Shown one piece after another: positions 7,540 through 14,340 of a DNA stretch of 39,344 bases. Positions within the stretch are counted from its first letter, which is position 1. Each line of letters begins with the position of its first letter. The stretch covers positions 1 to 39,344 of the forward strand of contig MNGN01000028.1 in assembly GCA_001918745.1 (NCBI GenBank), written 5' to 3'. The notes beneath the pieces were generated by a model. It saw only the letters and a list, made by a program, of their open reading frames with translations. It ran no database searches and had not been told where the DNA came from. This DNA comes from Crenarchaeota archaeon 13_1_40CM_3_52_17 (GTDB lineage: Archaea; Thermoproteota; Bathyarchaeia; 40CM-2-53-6). A program made the position numbers and the translations under genes.

Positions 7540-8406
7540 TTGGCTGGGACTCAAGAGGAAATCGTTGCCGCTCACGGCCTTGGGTTCCAATACGCCGGTT
7601 CTAATGTCAAAGCTCTAGACGATGTCAATATCGTCATTCGTCAGGGAGAGTTCCTGCTTCTGACCGGCCCTAGTGGTTGTGGAAAGACTACTCTCTGCCG
7701 GTGTCTCAACGGTCTGATTCCCAACTTCCACCCTGGGGAAATGTCGGGAGAGCTTCTTGTCGACGGGGTGAGTGTCGCTGCGGAGACGACTAGTGAGCTT
7801 TCACGCAAGGTTGGCTATGTTTTCCAGAATCCGGAGAACCAGCTCTTCGCGCTAACTGTTGAGAAAGATGTGGCTTTCGGACCCGAAAACCTGGGCTTGA
7901 CGAGAGACGAGATTAGGGATCGGGTTGACTGGGCCATGGATACTGCCGGAACGGTTGCGCTTAAGGATCTAGCGCCGTACGAGCTGTCAGGGGGTCAGCA
8001 GCAACGGGTCGCCTTGGCCGGAGTCTTGGCGATGAAACCGAGCGTGATCGTTCTAGACGAGCCAACATCGTTCTTGGACCCGCGGACCGCTGAGGAGGTT
8101 ATGGCTGCCGTTGACAGTCTCCGGAGGGAGAATGGAATTACTGTTATCGTTGTTGAGCATCGGTTGGATCTGGTGGGGAGGTATGCGGAGCGAATCGTGG
8201 TTATGGATCATGGAAAGATTGTGGCGGATGGAAAGGTCGAGGATGTCCTCGATTCCGAGTTTGACCGGCTAAGCGGGTTGGGTATCGGTCTTCCAAAAGT
8301 TAGCGTTCTCTGGTCACTGCTCAAGAGAGACGGGCTGGTCAACGAACGTCTTCCAACTCACGTCGAGTCCGCGGTCAAGATGCTGTCGGAGAGGCTTCGC
8401 GACTGA
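7540..8406 (+). CDS. ecfA1: energy-coupling factor transporter ATPase (first)
   Basis: ATP-hydrolysing subunit of an ECF-type vitamin/metal transporter. It has a complete ABC ATPase: Walker A 'GPSGCGKTT' (about residues 42-50), Q-loop 'VFQNPENQLFALTVEKDVAFG' with the ECF-typical 'NP..QLF' form, signature 'LSGGQQQR', Walker B 'VIVLDEPTS' and H-loop 'VVEHRLD'. At 288 residues the length is normal. The start is TTG at 7540 just after a TAGGAG ribosome-binding site. The second ATPase and the T subunit follow with overlaps, so this is one operon. The substrate is unknown because no S subunit is seen beside it. Confidence 0.93.
   Translation: MAGTQEEIVAAHGLGFQYAGSNVKALDDVNIVIRQGEFLLLTGPSGCGKTTLCRCLNGLIPNFHPGEMSGELLVDGVSVAAETTSELSRKVGYVFQNPENQLFALTVEKDVAFGPENLGLTRDEIRDRVDWAMDTAGTVALKDLAPYELSGGQQQRVALAGVLAMKPSVIVLDEPTSFLDPRTAEEVMAAVDSLRRENGITVIVVEHRLDLVGRYAERIVVMDHGKIVADGKVEDVLDSEFDRLSGLGIGLPKVSVLWSLLKRDGLVNERLPTHVESAVKMLSERLRD
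8388..8394 (+). promoter_or_regulatory. Shine-Dalgarno-like site before a CTG start
   Basis: GGAGAGG lies 8 nt before the CTG at 8403. It is well placed for that codon and far too distant (over 50 nt) for the GTG at 8448, so it supports the longer, CTG-started protein. Confidence 0.5.
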
Positions 8407-9245
8407 TCCTCGTCGAGAAGGTCTCCTTCACCTACCCGTCAGGTCAAGTGGCACTAAGCTCTGTCGATTTGAAGATCGACAGCGGTGACTTTCTCGCGAT
8501 CATGGGAGAGAACGGCGCGGGGAAGACAACGCTGGCGAAGCAGTTGAATGGTTTGTTGAAGCCCAGGCTAGGCAGGGTTACGGTCGATGGACACGACACT
8601 ACAAAGAAGAGTGTTGCTCAACTCTCTAGAAAGGTAGGGATTGTGTTTCAGAATCCCGATCATTTGTTATTCTCGGAAACTGTCAGGGAGGAGGTTGGGT
8701 TTGCTTTGAAGAACTTCGGCTTTGAGCCTGGCGTCGTAGTGAAACAGGTAGAGCGGACGCTTGAATCTCTTGATCTAGCTCATTACGCGGACACGTCTCC
8801 TTTCTTGTTGAGTGGCGGGGAGAGAAAGAGGGTGGCCTTGGCTGCTGTATTAGCTTGGGAGCCGGACTATCTGATCTTGGACGAGCCTACTATTGGGCAG
8901 GACTACCAGCAGAAGGAGCGCCTGCGCAACTTCATCCTCCAACTCAACTCTCAGGGGAAGGCGGTGGTGATGGTGACTCATGATGTGGAGTTTGTGGCAG
9001 AATGCAACCCAAAGGTTGTCCTGATGTCCAAAGGACAGATTGTCGCCCAGGGACGGGCGGACGAGGTCTTGTCTGATGATGGTCTGATCGAGAAAGCGTC
9101 GCTGGTTAAGCCTCAGATGGCCAAGCTGTTCAGCCAGCTAGCCGGTTTCGGTTTTCCGAGGGATGTTGTTGACGTGCACAGGGCGAAGATGCTGTTGGCG
9201 GAGAAGCTGTCGGAGGTGAGGGTTCGTGTCGCTCAGAGTTCTTAA
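8403..9245 (+). CDS. ecfA2: energy-coupling factor transporter ATPase (second), CTG start
   Basis: Partner ATPase of the ECF module. Walker A 'GENGAGKTT', Q-loop '[21 protein letters not shown]', signature 'LSGGERKR', Walker B 'YLILDEPTI' and H-loop 'VTHDVEF' are all present. The first normal start codon in the frame is GTG at 8448, but that would remove the first strand that every such ATPase has. The bases just before it encode '[15 protein letters not shown]', a perfect family N-terminus, and between the in-frame TAG at 8301 and 8448 there is no ATG, GTG or TTG. CTG at 8403, overlapping the stop of the previous gene as CTGA and preceded by GGAGAGG, is the best start. This gives 280 residues. 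Confidence 0.88.
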   Translation: MILVEKVSFTYPSGQVALSSVDLKIDSGDFLAIMGENGAGKTTLAKQLNGLLKPRLGRVTVDGHDTTKKSVAQLSRKVGIVFQNPDHLLFSETVREEVGFALKNFGFEPGVVVKQVERTLESLDLAHYADTSPFLLSGGERKRVALAAVLAWEPDYLILDEPTIGQDYQQKERLRNFILQLNSQGKAVVMVTHDVEFVAECNPKVVLMSKGQIVAQGRADEVLSDDGLIEKASLVKPQMAKLFSQLAGFGFPRDVVDVHRAKMLLAEKLSEVRVRVAQSS

Positions 9246-10002
9246 TGGGTTCAAGTTCTCAAGCCTCAAGACCCCTGTTCACCGGCTGGACCCAAGGGCA
9301 AAATTCCTACTGGTGATAGGGATCATCGTGCCCTCGCTCCTGTTCACCAACATCTACATGCTGGCGGGACTGTTGATTGTCCAGGTCCCGCTGCTCATGG
9401 TTGGCCGGGTGACCAAGAGATGGCTCCAATCTCTCAGAGCAGGCGTACTTCTTTCAGCTTTGATCTTTGTCGTGAACTTCTTTACCGGACCTTTGGTGAA
9501 CGCTGTGGCGCTGACTCTCCGATTTCTCTTGTTGATGACGACTTTCAGTTTCTTCTTCATGACCACCTCCCCCGATGATCTCGGGTTGGCGATCGACAAG
9601 GTTGGTTTTATCCGATGGCTCTCACGCCGTTGGCTGGGCTATCCAAATGCCCTATCCTTCACCTTCACGACCGCCGTGCGGCTTGTGCCCACGATGGCTG
9701 TGGACGCGCAGACAGTTGTGGATGCGCAGCGGTCAAGGGGGCTGGAGCTGGACAAGGGAAACCTGCTGAAGCGGGTCCGGAACTATATTCCGATATTGAT
9801 TCCTCTCCTCCTGATCGCAATCAGGAGAAGTCTTGAGCTGGCAGAAGCGCTTGAGGCGCGTGGGTTTCCAGGAAAAGAGGGCCGGACCTCACTGTTCGAA
9901 CTTCGATTCAAGCCAGTTGACTATCTTCTATTGGGAATATCCCTGGCAGGGATTGTCCTATCTTTCTGGGTCTTCTTCCACTACCGCGTCCCAACGATCT
10001 AG
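9226..10002 (+). CDS. ecfT: energy-coupling factor transporter transmembrane protein EcfT
   Basis: Membrane scaffold that links the two ATPases to a substrate-binding S subunit. The 258-residue protein has about five hydrophobic spans (near residues 24-62, 72-100, 178-195 and 232-252) and the conserved cytoplasmic signatures: '[12 protein letters not shown]' at the N-terminus, '[11 protein letters not shown]' (first A-R-G-type coupling motif) and '[15 protein letters not shown]' (second coupling motif with A-R-G). The GTG start overlaps ecfA2 by 20 nt. The gene ends at a long gene-free region, so the operon stops here and carries no S component; in group II ECF systems the S subunits are encoded elsewhere, which is the likely situation. 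Confidence 0.92.
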   Translation: MSLRVLNGFKFSSLKTPVHRLDPRAKFLLVIGIIVPSLLFTNIYMLAGLLIVQVPLLMVGRVTKRWLQSLRAGVLLSALIFVVNFFTGPLVNAVALTLRFLLLMTTFSFFFMTTSPDDLGLAIDKVGFIRWLSRRWLGYPNALSFTFTTAVRLVPTMAVDAQTVVDAQRSRGLELDKGNLLKRVRNYIPILIPLLLIAIRRSLELAEALEARGFPGKEGRTSLFELRFKPVDYLLLGISLAGIVLSFWVFFHYRVPTI

Positions 10003-10082
10003 AGAAACCAGCCCGAGGGTAAACACCTCTCTTGCGTCACGAGATGCTCTGTGCAAGACCCCCCCTACTGGAGAGGTTTCTC
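10001..10082 (+). other. possible three-way-junction RNA or 3'UTR structure
   Basis: GAGAAACC at 10002-10009 pairs perfectly with GGTTTCTC at 10075-10082. Inside, GAGG (10015-10018) can pair with CCTC (10026-10029), and CTTG (10031-10034) with CAAG (10054-10057), the latter extended by CAC/GTG and GAG/CTC. This would be a closed three-way junction directly after the ecfT stop. No known riboswitch consensus is recognised. An 8-bp inverted repeat at this spacing can occur by chance. Confidence 0.25.
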
Positions 10083-10287
10083 ATTGTCTGGCATTGATTC
10101 CAGGCGAGTCTTGCTATTCAGGGCTTGTCTTGGGCTTGGATGCCTTAGCTGTTTTGCGCGGCGTGAAGAAGGATTTTCCACGTGTTCTAGGGACAGGGCG
10201 TCAGATTTGAGATCAGGGCTGATAATAGGCGATTTCGTGTCAGGGCGAGTTCTGGATCATGAAGGGGCGGGGCGCGGGAAAAAATGG

Positions 10288-10299
10288 CCCCCCGGGGGG
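10288..10299. repeat. perfect 12-bp palindrome C6G6
   Basis: Six C followed by six G, preceded by an A6 run and by G-rich sequence (GGGGCGGGGCGCGGG at 10264-10278). The upstream G-rich block could pair with the C run as a strong hairpin after ecfT. Confidence 0.6.
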
Positions 10300-10309
10300 T
10301 CGCAGATTA

Positions 10310-10396
10310 GTTAGCAGAAAAGAATTGTTTGAGAAAAAGAAAAGTTAGAGGAAAAACTGGTTAGAGAAAAACATATTTAGTTTTGAGGGGGAAAAG
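10310..10396. repeat. five degenerate copies of a GTTWGAGRAAAA unit
   Basis: Units begin at 10310, 10327, 10344, 10360 and 10380, spaced 16-20 nt apart, each starting GTT and continuing into an A-rich run. Read on the minus strand these are repeated runs of four to five T, each preceded by a variable spacer. They lie downstream of the HxlR gene on that strand, so a simple reading is a multi-site T-tract terminator for that transcript. Confidence 0.55.
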
Positions 10397-10467
10397 AGGA
10401 AGAGGGTGAAGCAGACAACCCAAGCTGTGAACAGGCCATGCCTTGGCATGTCCACCCGAACAAGAAA

Positions 10468-10863
10468 CTAGGTGAGTTTTCTCGGAGGCTTTCCTTGGAA
10501 CGGATTCTCCGCATGCCATCTAGCCCCAAACACGATGAGTCGAACTATCGCTGGAAGAATGTCGATACCTTTCTCAGTCATAACCCACCGAACAACGGGT
10601 CGTGGTTCAAGATTCTCCTCTACTCTTTTGATCATTCCTGTTTCTTCCAGTTCTCTTAGCCTTCTGCTGAGGATTCTTGGATTGAGCCGTGGGTTTGATC
10701 GGAGGAGACTGCTGAAACGATCGACGCGTCTCAATCCAATGTCCGCGAGGATCAGCAGTGCCCATTTGCGCCCTAGCACACCGAGATCAGGCTTAATGGG
10801 ACGAGCCGCGAAGAACTCTCTCTCTACACTCTCAATGGCGCGTCGTTGCATTGGCATGTGCAT
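10468..10863 (-). CDS. HxlR-family transcriptional regulator
   Basis: A winged-helix DNA-binding protein of 131 residues. The family pattern is clear: 'LGVLGRKWALLILADIG' (first helices), 'RFSSLLRSNPRLNPRILSRRLRELEETGMI' (helix-turn-helix with the L-x-P-R-x-L-S-x-x-L-x-E-L-E core) and the wing 'RPVVRWVMTEKGIDILP'. The cysteine often found before the first helix is missing, so a cysteine-based redox switch of the bacterial type is unlikely. The first Met of three closely spaced ones is used here. It is divergently transcribed from a SnoaL-like gene; a 13-bp palindrome lies over the shared promoter, which suggests it controls both itself and that neighbour. Confidence 0.88.
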   Translation of the reverse strand: MHMPMQRRAIESVEREFFAARPIKPDLGVLGRKWALLILADIGLRRVDRFSSLLRSNPRLNPRILSRRLRELEETGMIKRVEENLEPRPVVRWVMTEKGIDILPAIVRLIVFGARWHAENPFQGKPPRKLT

Positions 10864-10886
10864 GCTACTATCCTTCTGAGTCCCTA

Positions 10887-10899
10887 CCTATGTTATAGG
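10887..10899. promoter_or_regulatory. palindromic operator over a divergent promoter
   Basis: CCTATGTTATAGG is a perfect inverted repeat with 5-bp arms and a 3-nt centre. It contains a TATA-like TTATAG read on either strand, about 24-36 nt upstream of both divergent starts (10863 minus, 10931 plus). A dimeric HxlR protein binding here would block both promoters. Confidence 0.5.
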
Positions 10900-10930
10900 G
10901 AATGATGACTTTCTTCATCCTAGATGCGCT

Positions 10931-11362
10931 TTGCTGACGACTATAACCGATAACCTTAGACTCGCCGGGCGCGCTTGGGTGGACAGCATCAACAAGCGAT
11001 CGCGCGAAGAATTTCTAGACCTCCACAGAGAATCTGTTGTGCTCTATGACCCGACCCTCGGCTCATTCCAAGGACGATCCGCTCTAGACAAAATGTGGAA
11101 GGGCCTGTTCAGCATGTTTCCCGACTATCAGATCAGAAAGGTTCGAAGTTTTGGCCAAGACGACTGGGTATGCCTGGAAGTTGAGGAGAGCGGAACCATG
11201 AAAGGACCCATCCACGCAGGACCAAGAGAGATTCCACCAACTGGGAAGAGTTTCAAAATTCCCAGCTCGATCATAGCAAGAATCGAGCAACGTCGTATCG
11301 GAGAGGTTCGCATCTATTTTGATGTTCTCGGTCTAATGGCTCAGCTCGGCCTAGGACCCTAG
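10931..11362 (+). CDS. SnoaL-like / NTF2-fold protein
   Basis: A 143-residue protein of the SnoaL-like ester cyclase group (NTF2-like cone fold). Recognisable parts are the first helix 'AGRAWVDSINKRSREEFLDLH', the strand 'VVLYDPTLGSFQGRSALDKMW', 'MFPDYQIRKV' and 'PTGKSFKIPSSIIARIEQRRIGEVRIYFD', which correspond to the usual 'G..aHG' and 'f....gg.I.e.w...D' parts of the family. Such proteins range from polyketide cyclases to small isomerases or carriers; no specific substrate can be given. The start is TTG, and the gene is paired divergently with the HxlR regulator, which suggests that its expression responds to a small ligand. Confidence 0.7.
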   Translation: MLTTITDNLRLAGRAWVDSINKRSREEFLDLHRESVVLYDPTLGSFQGRSALDKMWKGLFSMFPDYQIRKVRSFGQDDWVCLEVEESGTMKGPIHAGPREIPPTGKSFKIPSSIIARIEQRRIGEVRIYFDVLGLMAQLGLGP

Positions 11363-11422
11363 ACACAACAATCCGGACCTCATCGCGCTCTCCAAACCTC
11401 ATCGGTCCTAAGCAGGATCTGG

Positions 11423-11458
11423 TCAGTAGTATCCATAAAATCAGTAATACTCATAAGC
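11423..11458 (+). repeat. imperfect 18-bp tandem repeat upstream of the solute-binding protein
   Basis: Two adjacent 18-bp units both begin TCAGTA and contain CATAA at the same offset; 13 of 18 positions match. They lie 31-67 nt before the TTG at 11490, where promoter elements or a regulator site would be expected; CATAAAA in the first copy could act as the TATA box. Confidence 0.4.
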
Positions 11459-11489
11459 TCATCTATTCGCTGCTAATATCGAAAAGATC

Positions 11490-13232
11490 TTGACACAACC
11501 ATCTGCTACTGCTCCGGCAAAGAAAATGCTCTCCAGGACTGTGATCTTAGCCATTGTCGTCATCGTTATTCTGGCAGTAGGCATCGGCGCTGCTGTTGTC
11601 CTACTGCGTCCCGCGCCCGCGGCCTCGATAACCCTCTGGTACAATAGCACCGGTCACTACGGGGACACAGAACCAGCGGTTGCACAGCTGATCAAGGCTC
11701 AGATTGAAGCGACTGGCAAAGTGACGGTCAATCTTCAATCAGAAGACTGGGCAAGCTACCGAGCTGATTTTGCAAAGGGCAACCTTCCTTTCTTCCTCCT
11801 CGGCTGGTACCCCGACTACTTCGACACAGATGACTACGTGTCACCCTTCTACTCAACCGCCGGCGCACAAAGCGAAGGAGCCTTCTACACTAACGCCACC
11901 ATGGACAAGTGGATCACCAATGAGACTGCGTCAGTTGACCCGACAGTGCGAGGGGCTTACTTCCAGCAACTCCAGACCCAATCTGCAAAGGATGTCCCGT
12001 ACATTCCTCTGTGGACGACAAACGCTCACGTTGTCTACGACTCTGACATCACAGGTGTGTTTCTGCATCCCGTCGTCTTCAAGTATTTCATCATGAACAA
12101 GCCTGGCTTCGACCACATCACTGTCGGAACAACCGATTCTCCCACATCCTTCGACCCGGCTCTCGCCTACGACTACTTCTCCACGAACATCATCAACCAA
12201 GTCTTCGACACGCTTCTGGTCTATGAACCGACGAACGGAACACTACTTCCAGGACTTGCTGCCCAGGTACCAACTGTCGGTAACGGCATATCCGCCGACG
12301 GCAAGACCTACACATTTCAACTACGCCCCGGATTGACCTTCACCGATGGTAGCTCGTTGAACGCTACTACGGTAAAACGTGCCATACAGCGAGTAATCAG
12401 CCTTAACTTGCAAGGCAGTGCCGAATTCCTCCTTGAGCAAGTCGCGGCGCTTGGAAAGACCCCCACCATAGACACTCCAAACTGCCCTGGTCCCTGTACT
12501 ACGATCGTATTTCACCTGCTACAGCCGGTAGGCTTGTTCAATCAGATAATGGCTTTCTCAGTCGCCGCCCCAGTGCCTTGGTGGTACAACCAGACAGGAG
12601 CACAGCAAGACGTAGTTAATGGCAACGTGAAGGTCACTGGCGATGGCCCATATTCTCTAACCTCACTCACTTCGAACCAGCAATACGTCCTCCAAAAGAA
12701 CACCAACTACTACAACCCAGGATTGTACTCGGCGTTCGGAATACCAACGATTCCCATTCTAAGCAAGATCATCATCAACCGGTACAGCGACTCCTCATCA
12801 TTGAAACTGGCGATTCAGACCCATCAGATCAACATGGCATACCGAACCTTGAACCCAACAGACCTTACTGCTTTACAGGGCTCAGCGGCTTCTCTGAATC
12901 TCAAAGTGGACATTGGAACGAGCCCCCAGATAAGATTCCTCGTGTTCAACGTCAAGACCGCACCCTTCAATGACGTAAGGGTTAGGCAGGCAATAGCGTA
13001 CGCGGTAGACAGAAGCTCGATCGTCAGCAACGTGTTCCACGGATTCGCTGTCACTCTCTACTCGATGGTGCCACCCGGATTCTTCGGCCCTGACTATTCG
13101 AGTCCCGTGTTCCAGACGGCGTACGGTTCTTCACCGGACGTTGCGAAGGCTACGAGTCTTTTCTCCGCTGCCTCTCTTGCCATTAGCCTCAGCATGTTCC
13201 AGACAGACGCGCTGGAAAGAAACTGGCTGTGA
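11490..13232 (+). CDS. ABC solute-binding protein, family 5, with rearranged domain order
   Basis: An extracytoplasmic peptide/oligosaccharide-type binding protein of 580 residues, anchored by one N-terminal membrane helix (residues 14-39), followed by a Pro/Ala linker. The domain order is odd. Residues 47-205 ('ITLWYNSTGHYGDTEPAV', 'FFLLGWYPDYFDTDDYVSPF', 'AKDVPYIPLWTT') correspond to the C-terminal part of ordinary family members. Residues 207-562 ('FDHITVGTTDSPTSFDPALA', 'DGKTYTFQLRPGLTFTDGS', 'GDGPYSLTS', 'NDVRVRQAIAYAVDRSSI', 'SSPDVAKATSLFSAA') correspond to the N-terminal and middle part. The last 18 residues are unrelated. It is thus either a circular permutation or the remnant of a protein carrying the C-terminal lobe at both ends. 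The permease and ATPase genes follow, so it is probably the binding protein for that transporter. TTG start. Confidence 0.85.
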   Translation: MTQPSATAPAKKMLSRTVILAIVVIVILAVGIGAAVVLLRPAPAASITLWYNSTGHYGDTEPAVAQLIKAQIEATGKVTVNLQSEDWASYRADFAKGNLPFFLLGWYPDYFDTDDYVSPFYSTAGAQSEGAFYTNATMDKWITNETASVDPTVRGAYFQQLQTQSAKDVPYIPLWTTNAHVVYDSDITGVFLHPVVFKYFIMNKPGFDHITVGTTDSPTSFDPALAYDYFSTNIINQVFDTLLVYEPTNGTLLPGLAAQVPTVGNGISADGKTYTFQLRPGLTFTDGSSLNATTVKRAIQRVISLNLQGSAEFLLEQVAALGKTPTIDTPNCPGPCTTIVFHLLQPVGLFNQIMAFSVAAPVPWWYNQTGAQQDVVNGNVKVTGDGPYSLTSLTSNQQYVLQKNTNYYNPGLYSAFGIPTIPILSKIIINRYSDSSSLKLAIQTHQINMAYRTLNPTDLTALQGSAASLNLKVDIGTSPQIRFLVFNVKTAPFNDVRVRQAIAYAVDRSSIVSNVFHGFAVTLYSMVPPGFFGPDYSSPVFQTAYGSSPDVAKATSLFSAASLAISLSMFQTDALERNWL

Positions 13233-13258
13233 CAGAGACCCCACCCACTCCCTCTCCC

Positions 13259-13264
13259 TTTTTT
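13259..13264 (+). terminator. T6 tract after the solute-binding protein gene
   Basis: A run of six T, after a C-rich stretch, 27 nt downstream of the stop at 13232. Archaeal intrinsic termination needs only a T tract, so part of the transcript may end here, leaving the binding protein made in excess over the permeases. Confidence 0.4.
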
Positions 13265-13299
13265 AGCATCTCACGGCAAGTTCCGCTGTAGGTGCGCTG

Positions 13300-14340
13300 A
13301 TGCCCAAACAGGGGTCCCTGCTCGCCTACACTGTCTCCCGACTCATACTCGCGCTGCCGACCCTGCTAGTCCTGCTCACGGTGCTATTTCTAGTATTGAG
13401 GATTCTCCCGGGCGATCCCATAAGCGCGCTTGAAGCAGGCAGAAGATCCACTCGGGATATAGCCGCGGACAAGGCTAGGCTTGGGCTGAACCTGCCCTGG
13501 TGGGTTCAATACCCCGTTTACCTTAGCCAGGTTTTCTCTGGAAACTTCGGCACCTCGCTCGGCCAGATATACTTGGGACAGCCGGTCCTCCAGGTGATCC
13601 TGCAAAAACTCCCTGCGACTATCGAGCTCGCAACTGGGGCCATGCTGGTCGCCACCCTCGTTGGAGTGGGGACCGGAATAATTGCGGGCTCACGACGGGA
13701 CAGGCCTCCCGACATCGTAGTCAGACTCTATGGTAGCATAATCTGGGTCATCCCCGTCTTCTGGCTGGGCCTGATGCTTCAGCTCGTCTTTGCCGTAGGA
13801 TTGCATTGGTTCCCCCCTAACCTACGATACGAGCCAGACCCAGTATTCTTCCCACCACCATCGCATCTTACAGGACTATACACCCTCGACTCCTTGCTCG
13901 AAGGCCGGATCGACAAACTCGCAATCTCCCTAGCCCATCTCGCCCTCCCCTCCCTGACTCTCGGGCTCGTGCTGAGTGGATTCTTCACTAGAACGGTCAG
14001 AGCAAACCTTCTTCGCACAATAAACTCTGACTATGTCGAGGCAGCGAGGGCTCGCGGTATCCGCGAACGATACATCGTCTATCGTTACGCATTCAGAAAC
14101 GCGTTGATCCCTGTCGTTACCATCCTCGGCCTTCAGTTTGCAATTCTCTTTGCGGGTGCAGTCCTCACCGAAAGAACGTTCTCCTGGGACGGAATGGGGA
14201 CCTTACTTCTCACGTCCATAGACAGCAGGGACTACCCGATGATTCAGGGGACCGTAATCGTATACGCGATAATCATAGTAGCCATCTCAGTCGTCATCGA
14301 CGTGATTAATGGTTTCATCGATCCGCGAGTGAGATACTAG
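13300..14340 (+). CDS. dppB: peptide-type ABC transporter permease (DppB/OppB family)
   Basis: Membrane permease of 346 residues with about six spans. The N-terminus 'LAYTVSRLILALPTLLVLLT' followed by 'FLVLRILPGDP' is the signature of the DppB half, as is 'RLGLNLPWWVQY' (usual 'LGLD.P...QY'). The ATPase-contacting EAA loop reads 'EAARARGIRERYIVYRYAFR' (about residues 247-266), and the end 'IDVINGFIDPRVRY' is standard. The ATG at 13300 follows the terminator-like T tract. The next gene starts on the base after this stop. Confidence 0.94.
   Translation: MPKQGSLLAYTVSRLILALPTLLVLLTVLFLVLRILPGDPISALEAGRRSTRDIAADKARLGLNLPWWVQYPVYLSQVFSGNFGTSLGQIYLGQPVLQVILQKLPATIELATGAMLVATLVGVGTGIIAGSRRDRPPDIVVRLYGSIIWVIPVFWLGLMLQLVFAVGLHWFPPNLRYEPDPVFFPPPSHLTGLYTLDSLLEGRIDKLAISLAHLALPSLTLGLVLSGFFTRTVRANLLRTINSDYVEAARARGIRERYIVYRYAFRNALIPVVTILGLQFAILFAGAVLTERTFSWDGMGTLLLTSIDSRDYPMIQGTVIVYAIIIVAISVVIDVINGFIDPRVRY

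Larger units (their letters stand above)
10003..10467. other. 465-nt gene-free region between convergent genes
   Basis: No convincing protein is encoded: the open frames here have no family resemblance and run out of the end of ecfT. The stretch holds three things listed separately: an inverted repeat with two inner hairpins at 10001-10082, a perfect C6G6 palindrome at 10288-10299, and five copies of a degenerate A-rich unit at 10310-10396. Because ecfT enters from the left and the HxlR gene ends at its right edge, both transcripts terminate in it. Confidence 0.6.

Noticed and set aside
8448-9245. GTG at 8448 as the start of the second ECF ATPase
   Set aside because: It would delete the first strand of the ATPase fold ([10 protein letters not shown]), which is clearly encoded just upstream in the same frame with no ordinary start codon.
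9833-10314. Open frames overlapping the end of ecfT and running into the gene-free region
   Set aside because: Composition is not protein-like, no family resemblance, and the first half is out of frame inside ecfT.
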